Assembly (NCBI GenBank): GCA_035546775.1
Contig: DASZWD010000020.1
Coordinates: 24,953 to 88,952, forward strand
DNA from: Acidimicrobiales bacterium
Lineage (GTDB): Bacteria; Actinomycetota; Acidimicrobiia; Acidimicrobiales; JACCXE01
Length of the DNA stretch: 64,000 bases
Direction: 5' to 3'
Part shown: piece by piece, positions 9,230-16,409 of the stretch
Position numbering within the stretch: the stretch's first letter is position 1
How the letters are laid out: each line of letters opens with the position of its first letter
Notes under the pieces: model-generated
Seen by the model: the letters and a program-made list of their open reading frames with translations, nothing else
Databases searched by the model: none
What the model was told of the DNA's origin: nothing
Translations under genes and position numbers: made by a program

Positions 9230-10259
9230 GCCGCGGGTCGAGGCGGCGGATGCCAAGTCCGCTCGCCACGGCGATACCGACTCCCAATCCGAACGACGCC
9301 GCCACGATCGGCCGCGCCACCGCGGCTGACAGGGCGAAGGGCACCTGTGAGCGCGAGAGCACGCTGAAGTCGGCGAGACCGCCGACCACGGCGACGATGA
9401 GGCCGCAGAACACCGCGGCGAAGAAGCCGTCGACACGCTTGCGCGCCAGCAACCACACGCCGAGCGCGCCCACGGCCCACGCCGGGATCGACACGATCGA
9501 CGACGCAAACGTCTGGGCGATGTGCACGCCGAGCCCGCCGGCGTTGGCGAAGCCGATGGCGAGCGAGTGCACGATGTCGATGACGACGAGCGCGGCGGTC
9601 GCGAGCAGCACCGGCACGAACGGTGCAACGAGCAGCGACACCCCTATGACGACGACGAGCAGCACCAGTGCCAACAGCAACATCGGCGCCGGCGACGGCC
9701 CGGGCACCCACACCAGCGAACCGTGGGCGATGGCCGTCGTCGTCAGGTCGGTGACTTTGATCTGCCAGTCGTCCTGAACCACATGGCGTTCCCCCGGGTG
9801 TTGCCGGATCGGCAGCGGATTGATGCCGCCCATGAAGTGGATGCGATGGTCGTGCCAGCGCGCCACCTGCCCGCTCGCCACCTTGTGCCACACCGGCTGC
9901 TTGCGCGGATCGACGTCGGCAGGTGGGTTCGTGGTGCCCTGACGTGTCTTGTTGATGTAGGTGGCAGGGGAGTTGAGGTTCTGGAAGACGCCGCGCTTGT
10001 CGATGCGCAGGTACTGCTCGTCGACGTAGCCGAGCACGTAGATCGTCTTGGTGCCGGTGTAGCGCACCTCCACGCGGCTTCCGGCCTCGATGACCTTGAT
10101 GTGCAGGCCCGGCAGCGTCGGCGACACGCGCGTGAGCGTCGTCTTGTAGTTGGTGGCGCCCGTGCCCGCGACGGTGTGGGCGAACGCCGGTGACGCCCCT
10201 GCCATCAGGAAAGACGCGGCGATCACTACGGTCACGATGATGCGGCGCATGCGAGTCAT
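9189..10259 (-). CDS. Exported membrane protein, N-terminal His after predicted cleavage
   Basis: 356 aa from ATG at 10259 (alternative ATG at 10250). A signal peptide ends in A-F-A before His28. An extracytoplasmic region to about residue 200 contains a histidine-rich W-H-D-H-R-x-H-F-M-G segment and is followed by about five membrane spans. The family is not recognised with certainty. An exposed N-terminal His plus further His residues recalls copper-handling proteins such as CopC and YcnI, which is an inference. It runs head to head with the gene at 10249, sharing bases of the start codons, and its 3' end overlaps the end of infB by 41 bases. Confidence 0.72.
   Translation of the reverse strand: MTRMRRIIVTVVIAASFLMAGASPAFAHTVAGTGATNYKTTLTRVSPTLPGLHIKVIEAGSRVEVRYTGTKTIYVLGYVDEQYLRIDKRGVFQNLNSPATYINKTRQGTTNPPADVDPRKQPVWHKVASGQVARWHDHRIHFMGGINPLPIRQHPGERHVVQDDWQIKVTDLTTTAIAHGSLVWVPGPSPAPMLLLALVLLVVVIGVSLLVAPFVPVLLATAALVVIDIVHSLAIGFANAGGLGVHIAQTFASSIVSIPAWAVGALGVWLLARKRVDGFFAAVFCGLIVAVVGGLADFSVLSRSQVPFALSAAVARPIVAASFGLGVGIAVASGLGIRRLDPRPTSEESPAPQTSR
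10237..10259. promoter_or_regulatory. Overlapping divergent starts in an imperfect palindrome
   Basis: GCATGC at 10247-10252 holds a minus-strand ATG (10250) and a plus-strand ATG (10249). The flanks GATGATGCG (10236-10244) and CGAGTCATC (10252-10260) are near inverted copies. Each gene's promoter must lie inside the other's 5' coding sequence. The symmetry could be an operator, or simply reflect the two related N-terminal Met-Arg coding stretches. Confidence 0.4.
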
Positions 10260-10818
10260 CCTCGCGCTCCTGGCCACGCTCACGGTGGTCACCATCGGCG
10301 CGGGCGCGCCGCGCGCCGACGCCCACTTCTGTTCGATCCCGGCGACGATCAAGGTCGGGCAGGACACGATGGTCAACATCGGGGTGGCCGCGGAGGAGGT
10401 GGCCGTCGAGGCAGTCGACATCCAGATCCCTGCCGGGTTCGCCCTGAAGGAGCCCGTCGGTTACCTCGGCTACACCGGCACCGTGGTGGGCAACTACGCC
10501 CACTTCGTCGGTGGGGAGATCGAGCCGTACACCTGCCACTACTTCGGCTTCTCGGGTCATGCCACCAAGCGGGGCCGTCTGGTCGCCGACATCATCACCA
10601 CCGACAAGAACGGAACGAAGACCCGGTACTTCGACACGCGCACGATCTCGCAGTTCCCGGCCGAAGTTATCTACGCCGGCGTCGACCCCGCCGATTACGC
10701 GCCGAAGGTGCCGACGTCGTCCGGTGGGGTCAGCATCTGGGTGGCGCTGGCGGTGGCCGTCGGTGCCGGCGTGCTCGTCGTCGGCGGCGCCGTGCTCGTC
10801 AACCGTCGCCGCGCATGA
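10249..10818 (+). CDS. Exported protein resembling YcnI/DUF1775, N-terminal His
   Basis: 189 aa from ATG at 10249 (alternatives 10237 and 10240). The signal peptide ends A-D-A before His26. The mature part has alternating beta strands with a V-x-I-P-x-G-F segment, then one C-terminal membrane span (about 163-185) ending in Asn-Arg-Arg-Arg-Ala. A mature N-terminal His, an immunoglobulin-like strand pattern and a C-terminal anchor are features of YcnI-type (DUF1775) copper-associated proteins; the match is suggestive, not proven. The TGA overlaps the next start (ATGA), so the gene downstream is co-translated. Confidence 0.65.
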   Translation: MRVILALLATLTVVTIGAGAPRADAHFCSIPATIKVGQDTMVNIGVAAEEVAVEAVDIQIPAGFALKEPVGYLGYTGTVVGNYAHFVGGEIEPYTCHYFGFSGHATKRGRLVADIITTDKNGTKTRYFDTRTISQFPAEVIYAGVDPADYAPKVPTSSGGVSIWVALAVAVGAGVLVVGGAVLVNRRRA

Positions 10819-11309
10819 GGCGTCTTGTCGCCGGGCTGTGGTTCGGCCTGGCACTGGCGGTGTTGGTTCAGACCGCGCCCACTCGTGGCAGCGCCCGGCC
10901 GCTGCCGGCCGTCGGCAAACCGTTCGTCCGGATGGAGTTACGCGACAGGGAGGTGATCGTCGCCGCCGCCCGCCGCTTCTTCGGGCCGCGCTACGGCGGC
11001 GCCTGGGTCACCGAAACGTCGCTCCACATCGGAGTCGTCGCCGCGCGCCCCGTCGACGGCTGGCGACTGCGGGGCCACGTGCACTCGAGCGCGGTCGTCG
11101 TCGACGCCACACCCCTGAATTACACCGCCCTCTCACGGCGCATCGACGGCGTCCGGGCGCTGCTTCCGGACAGTCCCAACTCGTTCGTCTTCTGGGAACC
11201 GGTCGACGAGCTCGACGTCGTCACGCCCTCAGCTGACGGCATGTTGCGCGCCCAGATCCGGGCCCAGGCGGCGCCCTTGCGGGTGCGGCTTATCGTCTCG
11301 GGCGCCTAG
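10815..11309 (+). CDS. Small exported protein of unknown function
   Basis: 164 aa. The N-terminus has a typical signal peptide (Met-Arg-Arg then a hydrophobic run to about residue 20). The remainder is a soluble mixed alpha/beta protein with no motif I recognise; it has no cysteine and no second membrane span. It overlaps the YcnI-like gene by 4 bases and ends directly before rbfA, so it is the last gene of the plus-strand half of the insert between infB and rbfA. A role with its exported neighbours is the most that can be inferred. Confidence 0.65.
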   Translation: MRRLVAGLWFGLALAVLVQTAPTRGSARPLPAVGKPFVRMELRDREVIVAAARRFFGPRYGGAWVTETSLHIGVVAARPVDGWRLRGHVHSSAVVVDATPLNYTALSRRIDGVRALLPDSPNSFVFWEPVDELDVVTPSADGMLRAQIRAQAAPLRVRLIVSGA

Positions 11310-11696
11310 ATGCTTCACAATGGAGGGGTGGCAGCGCGGGAGAACACTCGGCGGTACCCGCGAACGGCGCGGGTGGACCGGCTCGTGCAGGCCGTGGTCG
11401 CCGACTCGTTGGAGCGCAATGACGACGAGCGCCTGGGCATGGTCACGGTCACCGGGGTGCACGTCGACCCCGACCTGCGCCACGCCGTCGTGTTCTATGC
11501 CACCCGCGGCGCGGCGGACGACGACGTCGAGGAGGCGCTCGAAGAAGCGCGGATCGGCGTGCAGCGCGACATCGGCCGCGAGGTACGGATGAAGCGGACG
11601 CCCCAGCTCCGATTCGAGCGCGATCCGGCGATGGATGCAGGATGGCGGATCGAAGAGATCTTGCGGCAGCAGCGGGAAGGACGCGGTGACCAGTAG
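11310..11696 (+). CDS. rbfA: Ribosome-binding factor A
   Basis: 128 aa from ATG at 11310; GTG at 11328 is an equally possible start, since neither has a well-spaced ribosome-binding site. The KH-like core shows R-V-x-R-L near the start, the central V-T-V-T-G-V-H-V-D-P-D-L segment and the R-x-x-P-x-L-x-F-x-x-D end motif. RbfA binds the 30S subunit during late 16S rRNA maturation and cold adaptation. It normally follows infB directly, but here three genes lie between them. The 3' end overlaps nrnA by 11 bases. Confidence 0.93.
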   Translation: MLHNGGVAARENTRRYPRTARVDRLVQAVVADSLERNDDERLGMVTVTGVHVDPDLRHAVVFYATRGAADDDVEEALEEARIGVQRDIGREVRMKRTPQLRFERDPAMDAGWRIEEILRQQREGRGDQ

Positions 11697-12675
11697 CGAC
11701 CTCGACCGGGCAGCGGCGGCGATCCACGCCGCCGACTCCGTGGCGCTGGCGTGTCACGTCGCGCCCGACGGCGATGCCCTCGGCTCCATGCTCGGCCTCC
11801 ACCATCTCTGCCTCGCCCACGGCAAGCCCTCGATCGCGTCGTGGCCCGCGCCGTTCGTGGTGGCGCCCCACTACGCCTACCTGCCCGGCCTCGAGATCGC
11901 TACGCCGCCCGAGGAGTTCCCCACCGCCCCCGACGTGATGATCACCTTCGACTGCGGCTCGCTCGCCCGCCTCGCCGAGTTGGGCGCCTCCGCAGTCAAG
12001 GCGCGTGAGCTGATCGTGCTCGACCACCACTTGTCGAACGACCGCTACGGCACCATCAACGTCATCGACATCGACGCCGCGGCAACCGCAGTCGTGGTGC
12101 GCCGCCTCGCCGAGCGATTGGGGTGGGCGCTGACGCGCGACGCGGCGATGTGCCTTTACACCGGCCTCGTCACCGACACCGGACGCTTCCAGTACCAGTC
12201 GACCACCCCCGAGGTCTTCGCCCTCGCCGAAGAGCTGGCGCGCTTCGACCTGCCGATCCCGGCGCTGTCGCGCCAGCTGTTCGAGGAGCATCGCCTGGCG
12301 TATCTGAAGCTCGCCGGCGCCTGCTTGGCGCGCGCCGAGCTCGACGAGCGCGACGGGTTCGTGATGGCGTGGGTCACCGCTGACGAACTGCACGACAGCG
12401 ACGTCACCATCGAGGAGACCGAAGGCCTCATCGACCTCGTCCGCCGCACGAAAGAAGCCGAGGTGAGCGCGGTGCTGAAGGAAACGCCCGAAGGCATTCG
12501 CGTGTCGCTGCGCTCGGTCACCGAAGTCGACGTGTCGGCCGTCGCGGCCGGGTTCGGCGGTGGCGGGCACCGTTACGCGGCGGGCTTCACGTCGACGGCG
12601 TCGCTCGAGTCGGTCAAGGCCGCGCTGCGCGAAGCGGTGGCGGTCGCCGTCAAGGCTGTCGCTAAGGGCCAGTGA
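11686..12675 (+). CDS. nrnA: DHH-family oligoribonuclease/pAp phosphatase NrnA
   Basis: 329 aa from GTG at 11686, supported by GGGAAGGA just upstream; an upstream in-frame ATG at 11635 lies well inside rbfA. DHH domain motifs are visible: H-V-A-P-D-G-D-A near residue 25, F-D-C-G-S, and L-D-H-H-L-S-N near 110. The C-terminal DHHA1 domain carries G-G-G-G-H-R-Y-A-A-G-F. NrnA degrades nanoRNAs of 2-5 nucleotides and dephosphorylates 3'-phosphoadenosine 5'-phosphate. It sits in the rbfA-nrnA-truB-ribF operon and its TGA overlaps the truB GTG. Confidence 0.93.
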   Translation: MTSSDLDRAAAAIHAADSVALACHVAPDGDALGSMLGLHHLCLAHGKPSIASWPAPFVVAPHYAYLPGLEIATPPEEFPTAPDVMITFDCGSLARLAELGASAVKARELIVLDHHLSNDRYGTINVIDIDAAATAVVVRRLAERLGWALTRDAAMCLYTGLVTDTGRFQYQSTTPEVFALAEELARFDLPIPALSRQLFEEHRLAYLKLAGACLARAELDERDGFVMAWVTADELHDSDVTIEETEGLIDLVRRTKEAEVSAVLKETPEGIRVSLRSVTEVDVSAVAAGFGGGGHRYAAGFTSTASLESVKAALREAVAVAVKAVAKGQ

Positions 12676-13538
12676 TCGACGGATTCGTCGTCATCGACAA
12701 GCCGGCGGGGTGGACGAGCCACGACGTGGTGGCGCGCAGCCGCAAGGTCTTCGGGCAGAAGCGCGTCGGCCACGCCGGCACACTCGATCCCGACGCCACC
12801 GGTGTGCTCCTCGTCGGTCTCGGCCGCGCCACGCGTCTGTTGAAGTTCGTCGGTGACCTCGAGAAGGCCTACGTCGGCGAAGTCGTGTTCGGTGCGACGA
12901 CGACCACGCTCGACGCCAGCGGTGAGGTCACCGCCACTTTCGACATGAGCGGGTTGACCCTCGACAACGTGCGCGCCGCCGCGACCGGCTTCGTAGGTGA
13001 CATCGAGCAAATCCCGCCGATGGTGTCGGCCGTGCAGATCGACGGGCAACGGCTGCACAACCTCGCCCGCCAGGGTGTCGAGGTCGAGCGCAAGCCGCGC
13101 CCGGTCACCGTGCACTCCTTCGACGTGCGCGACTTCGTGGAACCGGGCGTCGTGCTCGTAGACGTCGTGTGCTCGACCGGCACGTATATCCGCACGCTGG
13201 CCGACGACTTGGGCCGCGCCCTCGGCGGGGGTGCGCATCTGCGCAACCTGCGCCGGCGGGCGGTGGGCTCGTTCTCGGCCGACGACGCCGTCCCGCTCGA
13301 CGCGCTGTCACCCGACCACGCCCGCCCGATGGCTGACCTCGTCGTGCACCTGCCGACGATCGTCGTCGACGACGACGGTCTCGACGCCGTGGCGCACGGT
13401 CGGGCGCTGTTCGACGACACCTTCCTTGGCCTGGTCGCCGATCGCGTCGGCGTGCTCGACGCCGCGGGCCAACTCGTCGCCGTGTACCAGCCCGTCGACG
13501 AACGCCTCGTGCCCGATGTCGTGCTTGTAGGCAGTTAG
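12672..13538 (+). CDS. truB: tRNA pseudouridine-55 synthase TruB
   Basis: 288 aa from GTG overlapping the nrnA stop (GTGA). The opening G-F-V-V-I-D-K-P-A-G-W-T-S-H-D and the catalytic G-H-A-G-T-L-D-P segment (Asp39) are unmistakable. The C-terminal third holds the PUA-like RNA-binding domain. TruB converts U55 of the tRNA T-loop to pseudouridine. Length and context, between nrnA and ribF, are normal. Confidence 0.96.
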   Translation: MIDGFVVIDKPAGWTSHDVVARSRKVFGQKRVGHAGTLDPDATGVLLVGLGRATRLLKFVGDLEKAYVGEVVFGATTTTLDASGEVTATFDMSGLTLDNVRAAATGFVGDIEQIPPMVSAVQIDGQRLHNLARQGVEVERKPRPVTVHSFDVRDFVEPGVVLVDVVCSTGTYIRTLADDLGRALGGGAHLRNLRRRAVGSFSADDAVPLDALSPDHARPMADLVVHLPTIVVDDDGLDAVAHGRALFDDTFLGLVADRVGVLDAAGQLVAVYQPVDERLVPDVVLVGS

Positions 13539-13548
13539 CGTCTCGGTC

Positions 13549-14490
13549 GTGGACGTCGTAACCGAGCCGGGGGCCGCTCGCGCCATCGTCGGTGACCGCG
13601 GGTCAGTCGTCACGATCGGCGCGTACGACGGCGTGCACCTCGGACACCGCGCCGTGATCGACGAGGTCCGCCACCTGGCCGAGACGCGGGGCGCGCTCAG
13701 CGCCATGGTCACCTTCGATCGGCATCCGGCGACGGTGGTGCGGCCCGAGTCGGCGCCGTGCCGGTTGACGTCGCTCGAGCAGCGCCTCGAGTTGCTGGAG
13801 ACGACCGGTCTCGACCTCGTGCTCGTCATCCGGTTCGACGAGGAGCGCTCGCACGAGACGGCCGAGGCGTTCGTCAACGAAGTGCTGCTCGACGGTTTGC
13901 GCGCCCGCGCGATCGTGGTCGGTCACGACTTTCACTTCGGCGCCAAGCGCGCCGGCAACGTCGAGATGTTGCAGCGCCTCGGCGCGGTGCACGACTTCGA
14001 CGTGCTCGGTATGCGCCTCGTCGCCACCGGTGACGCCGCGGTGTCCTCGACCCGCATTCGCGGCTTGCTGCACGACGGCGAGGTCGTGCGCGCCGCCGCC
14101 CTGCTCGGCCGGCCCCACGAAGTGCGCGGCACGGTGATGCACGGCGACGCCCGTGGGCGCGAACTCGGCTTTCCGACGGCGAACGTGGCGGTGCCCGATG
14201 GCGTGTGCCTGCCGGCCGACGGCATCTACGCCGCGCTGTACACGACGCCCGACGGTGTCGCCCGTCCTGCGGCGGTATCCCTCGGTCGGCGCCCGACGTT
14301 CTACGTCGACGCCAAGGCGTCGCTGCTGGAGGCCTACGTCCTCGACTTCGACGGCGACCTGTACGACCAGCCGGCGGCGGTCGCGTTCGTCGAGCGCCTC
14401 CGCGGGGAGCAGCGGTTCGACCACGTCGACGACCTGATCAAGCAGATGCACGCCGACGTCGCCGCCACCCGAGCCGCGCTGGGCTTCTGA
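13549..14490 (+). CDS. ribF: Bifunctional riboflavin kinase / FAD synthetase
   Basis: 313 aa from GTG. The N-terminal FMN adenylyltransferase domain contains T-I-G-A-Y-D-G-V-H-L-G-H (HxGH nucleotidyltransferase motif near residue 28) and V-V-G-x-D-F-x-F-G. The C-terminal riboflavin kinase domain contains G-R-x-L-G-F-P-T-A-N. It makes FMN and then FAD from riboflavin. It ends the nrnA-truB-ribF run; two minus-strand genes separate it from rpsO. Confidence 0.96.
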   Translation: MDVVTEPGAARAIVGDRGSVVTIGAYDGVHLGHRAVIDEVRHLAETRGALSAMVTFDRHPATVVRPESAPCRLTSLEQRLELLETTGLDLVLVIRFDEERSHETAEAFVNEVLLDGLRARAIVVGHDFHFGAKRAGNVEMLQRLGAVHDFDVLGMRLVATGDAAVSSTRIRGLLHDGEVVRAAALLGRPHEVRGTVMHGDARGRELGFPTANVAVPDGVCLPADGIYAALYTTPDGVARPAAVSLGRRPTFYVDAKASLLEAYVLDFDGDLYDQPAAVAFVERLRGEQRFDHVDDLIKQMHADVAATRAALGF

Positions 14491-14496
14491 GCGCGT

Positions 14497-15504
14497 CTAC
14501 GCAAACGCGGGGTAGGGCGGCAACACGTCGCAACCGGGCCAGCGCGCACGCATCGCGCGGGCTATCGCGGTCGCCAGCGTGGCGATCGAGGGGTACGTGT
14601 CGGCGTAGCCGGCAAGCATGGCGATGCGGTCGTGCACGTACTGGCGGCCGCGGGCGGGCGCCGTGATGCCGGCGGGCGCCATCGGCCGATCGGTCTCGGC
14701 CAGCCACTGCAACACGTGTGCCATCTGGAACACGTAGGCCACGACCGCCGCGCCCGTCGCGGCGCGGAACGCGTCCGCCTCGGGCGGGTCGAGCACGGCC
14801 ATGAACGCGTCCTCCATCTGTTCGGTCGTGCCGCCGGGGAGCGCGGCGACACACCAGCACGTGCAGAACGGTGCGCGGGTGTAGGCGGCTTCGCTCGCCG
14901 CGTGGCGCCACCCCGCGCCCTCGAAGTCGAACAGCTTCATGGTGCCGTCGGCGAAGAGCCGGTTGTTGTCGGGACAGGCGTCGCTCGGGCCGAAGGCGAA
15001 CCACGGCGTGTGCGCGCTGAGTGCGTCTTCGATCGCCGCGATGTCGCCGTCGACGTCGCCGGCGCACCCGAGCTCGCCGGCGAATGCGAGCAGCGCGTCC
15101 ACGTTGCCGGCCAAGCTCAACCGCTCTGGTCGCGCGCCCTCGCTCAGCGACGGCTTGAGCGCCGCGGCCAGCGTTCGGGCCCAGAGCCGCAGTGCGTCGT
15201 GGGCGCGCGCCGGGTCGTCGCCCAGCAGCACGTCGGCCAGCGACTCGCCGGGACCGAAGTCCTCCATCACGACCACCCGCGGCCCGACCGCCACGAGCCC
15301 GGGTCGGAAGGCCTGAGGCAGCGTGCGCAGCGCTTCGACTTCGTTGCGGAAGCGTTCGACGGTTGCGTGCCGCTTGGCGATGTAGGTCTCGCCGTCGATC
15401 GCGACCCGGGCCAGCGCGGCGCGCCCGCTGTTGGTGAGGTCCTCGACCAGCACGGCGCCGGGCAGGACCTCGGCCACCTCGGCGAGCAGCTCGTCAGTCG
15501 TCAT
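14497..15504 (-). CDS. Aminoglycoside phosphotransferase-fold kinase, substrate unknown
   Basis: 335 aa from ATG at 15504. The protein-kinase-like fold is suggested by a V-A-I-D-G-x-x-Y-I-A-K Lys segment near residue 45, an E-D-F-G hinge, an S-D-A-C-P-D-N-N catalytic-loop equivalent near 174-181 (Asp and Asn in the H-x-D-x4-N spacing, His absent), and L-F-D-F-E near 194 for metal binding. Proteins of this APH/choline-kinase superfamily phosphorylate small molecules, and nothing here points to antibiotic resistance. The start overlaps the end of arfB by 11 bases, so the two are co-transcribed. Confidence 0.7.
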   Translation of the reverse strand: MTTDELLAEVAEVLPGAVLVEDLTNSGRAALARVAIDGETYIAKRHATVERFRNEVEALRTLPQAFRPGLVAVGPRVVVMEDFGPGESLADVLLGDDPARAHDALRLWARTLAAALKPSLSEGARPERLSLAGNVDALLAFAGELGCAGDVDGDIAAIEDALSAHTPWFAFGPSDACPDNNRLFADGTMKLFDFEGAGWRHAASEAAYTRAPFCTCWCVAALPGGTTEQMEDAFMAVLDPPEADAFRAATGAAVVAYVFQMAHVLQWLAETDRPMAPAGITAPARGRQYVHDRIAMLAGYADTYPSIATLATAIARAMRARWPGCDVLPPYPAFA

Positions 15505-15895
15505 AGCGGCCCCGGCGTCCCGCCTTGATCTGCGACGTCCGGCGCTTGGCATCGAGACGGCGTTCCTTCGACGCCTTGGTCGCCCGGGTCGCCACCCGCG
15601 GCTTTTCGACCCGCAGCGCGCCCGCCAGCCGCTCGGCCAGGCGGGCGAGTGCGATCTCCTTGTTCCGCAGCTGGGAACGCTCGTCGCTCGCCACCACCCG
15701 CACGACCGGACCGAGCTTCTCCAGCAACCGGGCCTTCTGGCGGGGACCGAGGGCGGTGGAATTGGCCACGTCAAAGGTGACTTCGACCCGGGAATTCGAG
15801 GTGTTCACGTGCTGCCCGCCCGGTCCCGACGACCGCGACACGCTGATCCGCAGCTCGTGATCAGGGAGAATGCAGCTGCCGGAGACCCGCAACAT
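15494..15895 (-). CDS. arfB: Peptidyl-tRNA hydrolase ArfB (ribosome rescue)
   Basis: 133 aa. The release-factor-like core contains the catalytic G-G-Q motif in [10 protein letters not shown] (near residues 22-31), followed by the basic C-terminal tail rich in Lys and Arg that enters the mRNA channel in this family. ArfB (YaeJ) hydrolyses peptidyl-tRNA on stalled ribosomes. It is too short for a full RF1/RF2. It is divergent from rpsO and overlaps the downstream kinase-fold gene. Confidence 0.92.
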   Translation of the reverse strand: MLRVSGSCILPDHELRISVSRSSGPGGQHVNTSNSRVEVTFDVANSTALGPRQKARLLEKLGPVVRVVASDERSQLRNKEIALARLAERLAGALRVEKPRVATRATKASKERRLDAKRRTSQIKAGRRGRYDD

Positions 15896-15917
15896 GCTGC
15901 AAAAGGTACTGACCTGC

Positions 15918-15953
15918 TATCTTTGAACCCCGGTTACCGGACGCACGCGTCCG
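15918..15953 (+). promoter_or_regulatory. rpsO promoter and leader hairpin
   Basis: TATCTT at 15918-15923, preceded by TGC, resembles an extended -10. The following leader has a hairpin, CGGACG (15938-15943) with CGTCCG (15948-15953) and a 4-base loop. S15 is known to regulate its own mRNA through leader structures in several phyla, so this hairpin is a candidate S15 site. Confidence 0.4.
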
Positions 15954-15991
15954 CTTCCCGTCGATCGAGAAATTCAAGGAAGCCCTGCTCC

Positions 15992-16249
15992 ATGCCCACC
16001 ACCGCTGAGGTCATCGCCCAATATGGCAAGCACGAGAAGGACTCGGGTACGCCCGAGGTCCAGATCGCGTTGCTCGAAGGACGCATCAAGCACCTCACGG
16101 AGCACCTGCGCACCCACAAAGGTGACCATCACACCCGCCGTGGTCTGATGCAGCTGATCGGTAAGCAGAAGCGCATCAAGGCGTACCTTGAGAAGACCGA
16201 CATCGAGCGGTACCGAGCGATCGTGGCCGCCCTCGGCCACCGCCGATAA
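15992..16249 (+). CDS. rpsO: 30S ribosomal protein S15
   Basis: 85 aa from ATG at 15992 with AAGGAAG upstream; slightly shorter than the usual 89 but complete. The conserved [10 protein letters not shown] segment, the H-L-x-x-H-x-x-D-H-H-x-x-R-x-L loop (here [11 protein letters not shown]) and the Y-L-x-x-x-D-I-x-R-Y motif are present. S15 binds the central domain of 16S rRNA. It precedes pnp, an arrangement conserved across bacteria. Confidence 0.97.
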   Translation: MPTTAEVIAQYGKHEKDSGTPEVQIALLEGRIKHLTEHLRTHKGDHHTRRGLMQLIGKQKRIKAYLEKTDIERYRAIVAALGHRR

Positions 16250-16263
16250 CCGAAGCACTACTG

Positions 16264-16286
16264 CGAGCGCCCACCTAGGGCGCTCG
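16264..16286 (+). terminator. GC-rich hairpin after rpsO
   Basis: A perfect 9-bp stem (CGAGCGCCC at 16264-16272 with GGGCGCTCG at 16278-16286) and 5-base loop lie 15 bases after the rpsO stop. Only two T residues follow, so it may act as a weak terminator, a 3'-end stabiliser or a processing site rather than a full terminator. Confidence 0.55.
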
Positions 16287-16309
16287 TTGCACAACTGGCG
16301 ACCAGCAGA

Positions 16310-16372
16310 AGCCAGCTGCCAGTTGCCGTTCCCCGAACACGTGGTTCGGAGGATGCCAACTGGGAACTGGCT
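16310..16372 (+). promoter_or_regulatory. Long interrupted hairpin upstream of pnp
   Basis: Three nested perfect helices: AGCCAG/CTGGCT (16310-16315, 16367-16372), CCAGTTG/CAACTGG (16319-16325, 16357-16363) and CCGAAC/GTTCGG (16333-16338, 16344-16349). Together they form one long stem in the rpsO-pnp spacer. In Escherichia coli the same spacer holds an RNase III-cleaved hairpin controlling polynucleotide phosphorylase synthesis; an equivalent role here is an inference. Confidence 0.65.
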
Positions 16373-16409
16373 CACCGTGTCGCCTCACACATAGAGGAGA
16401 CAACCCAAC

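Noticed and set aside
6722..9628. 968-codon open frame antisense to infB
   Set aside because: Low-complexity, Arg/Ala-rich translation with no domain; infB on the other strand is certain.
14497..15504. Antibiotic-resistance phosphotransferase
   Set aside because: Only the general kinase fold is visible; no aminoglycoside-specific motif or resistance context.
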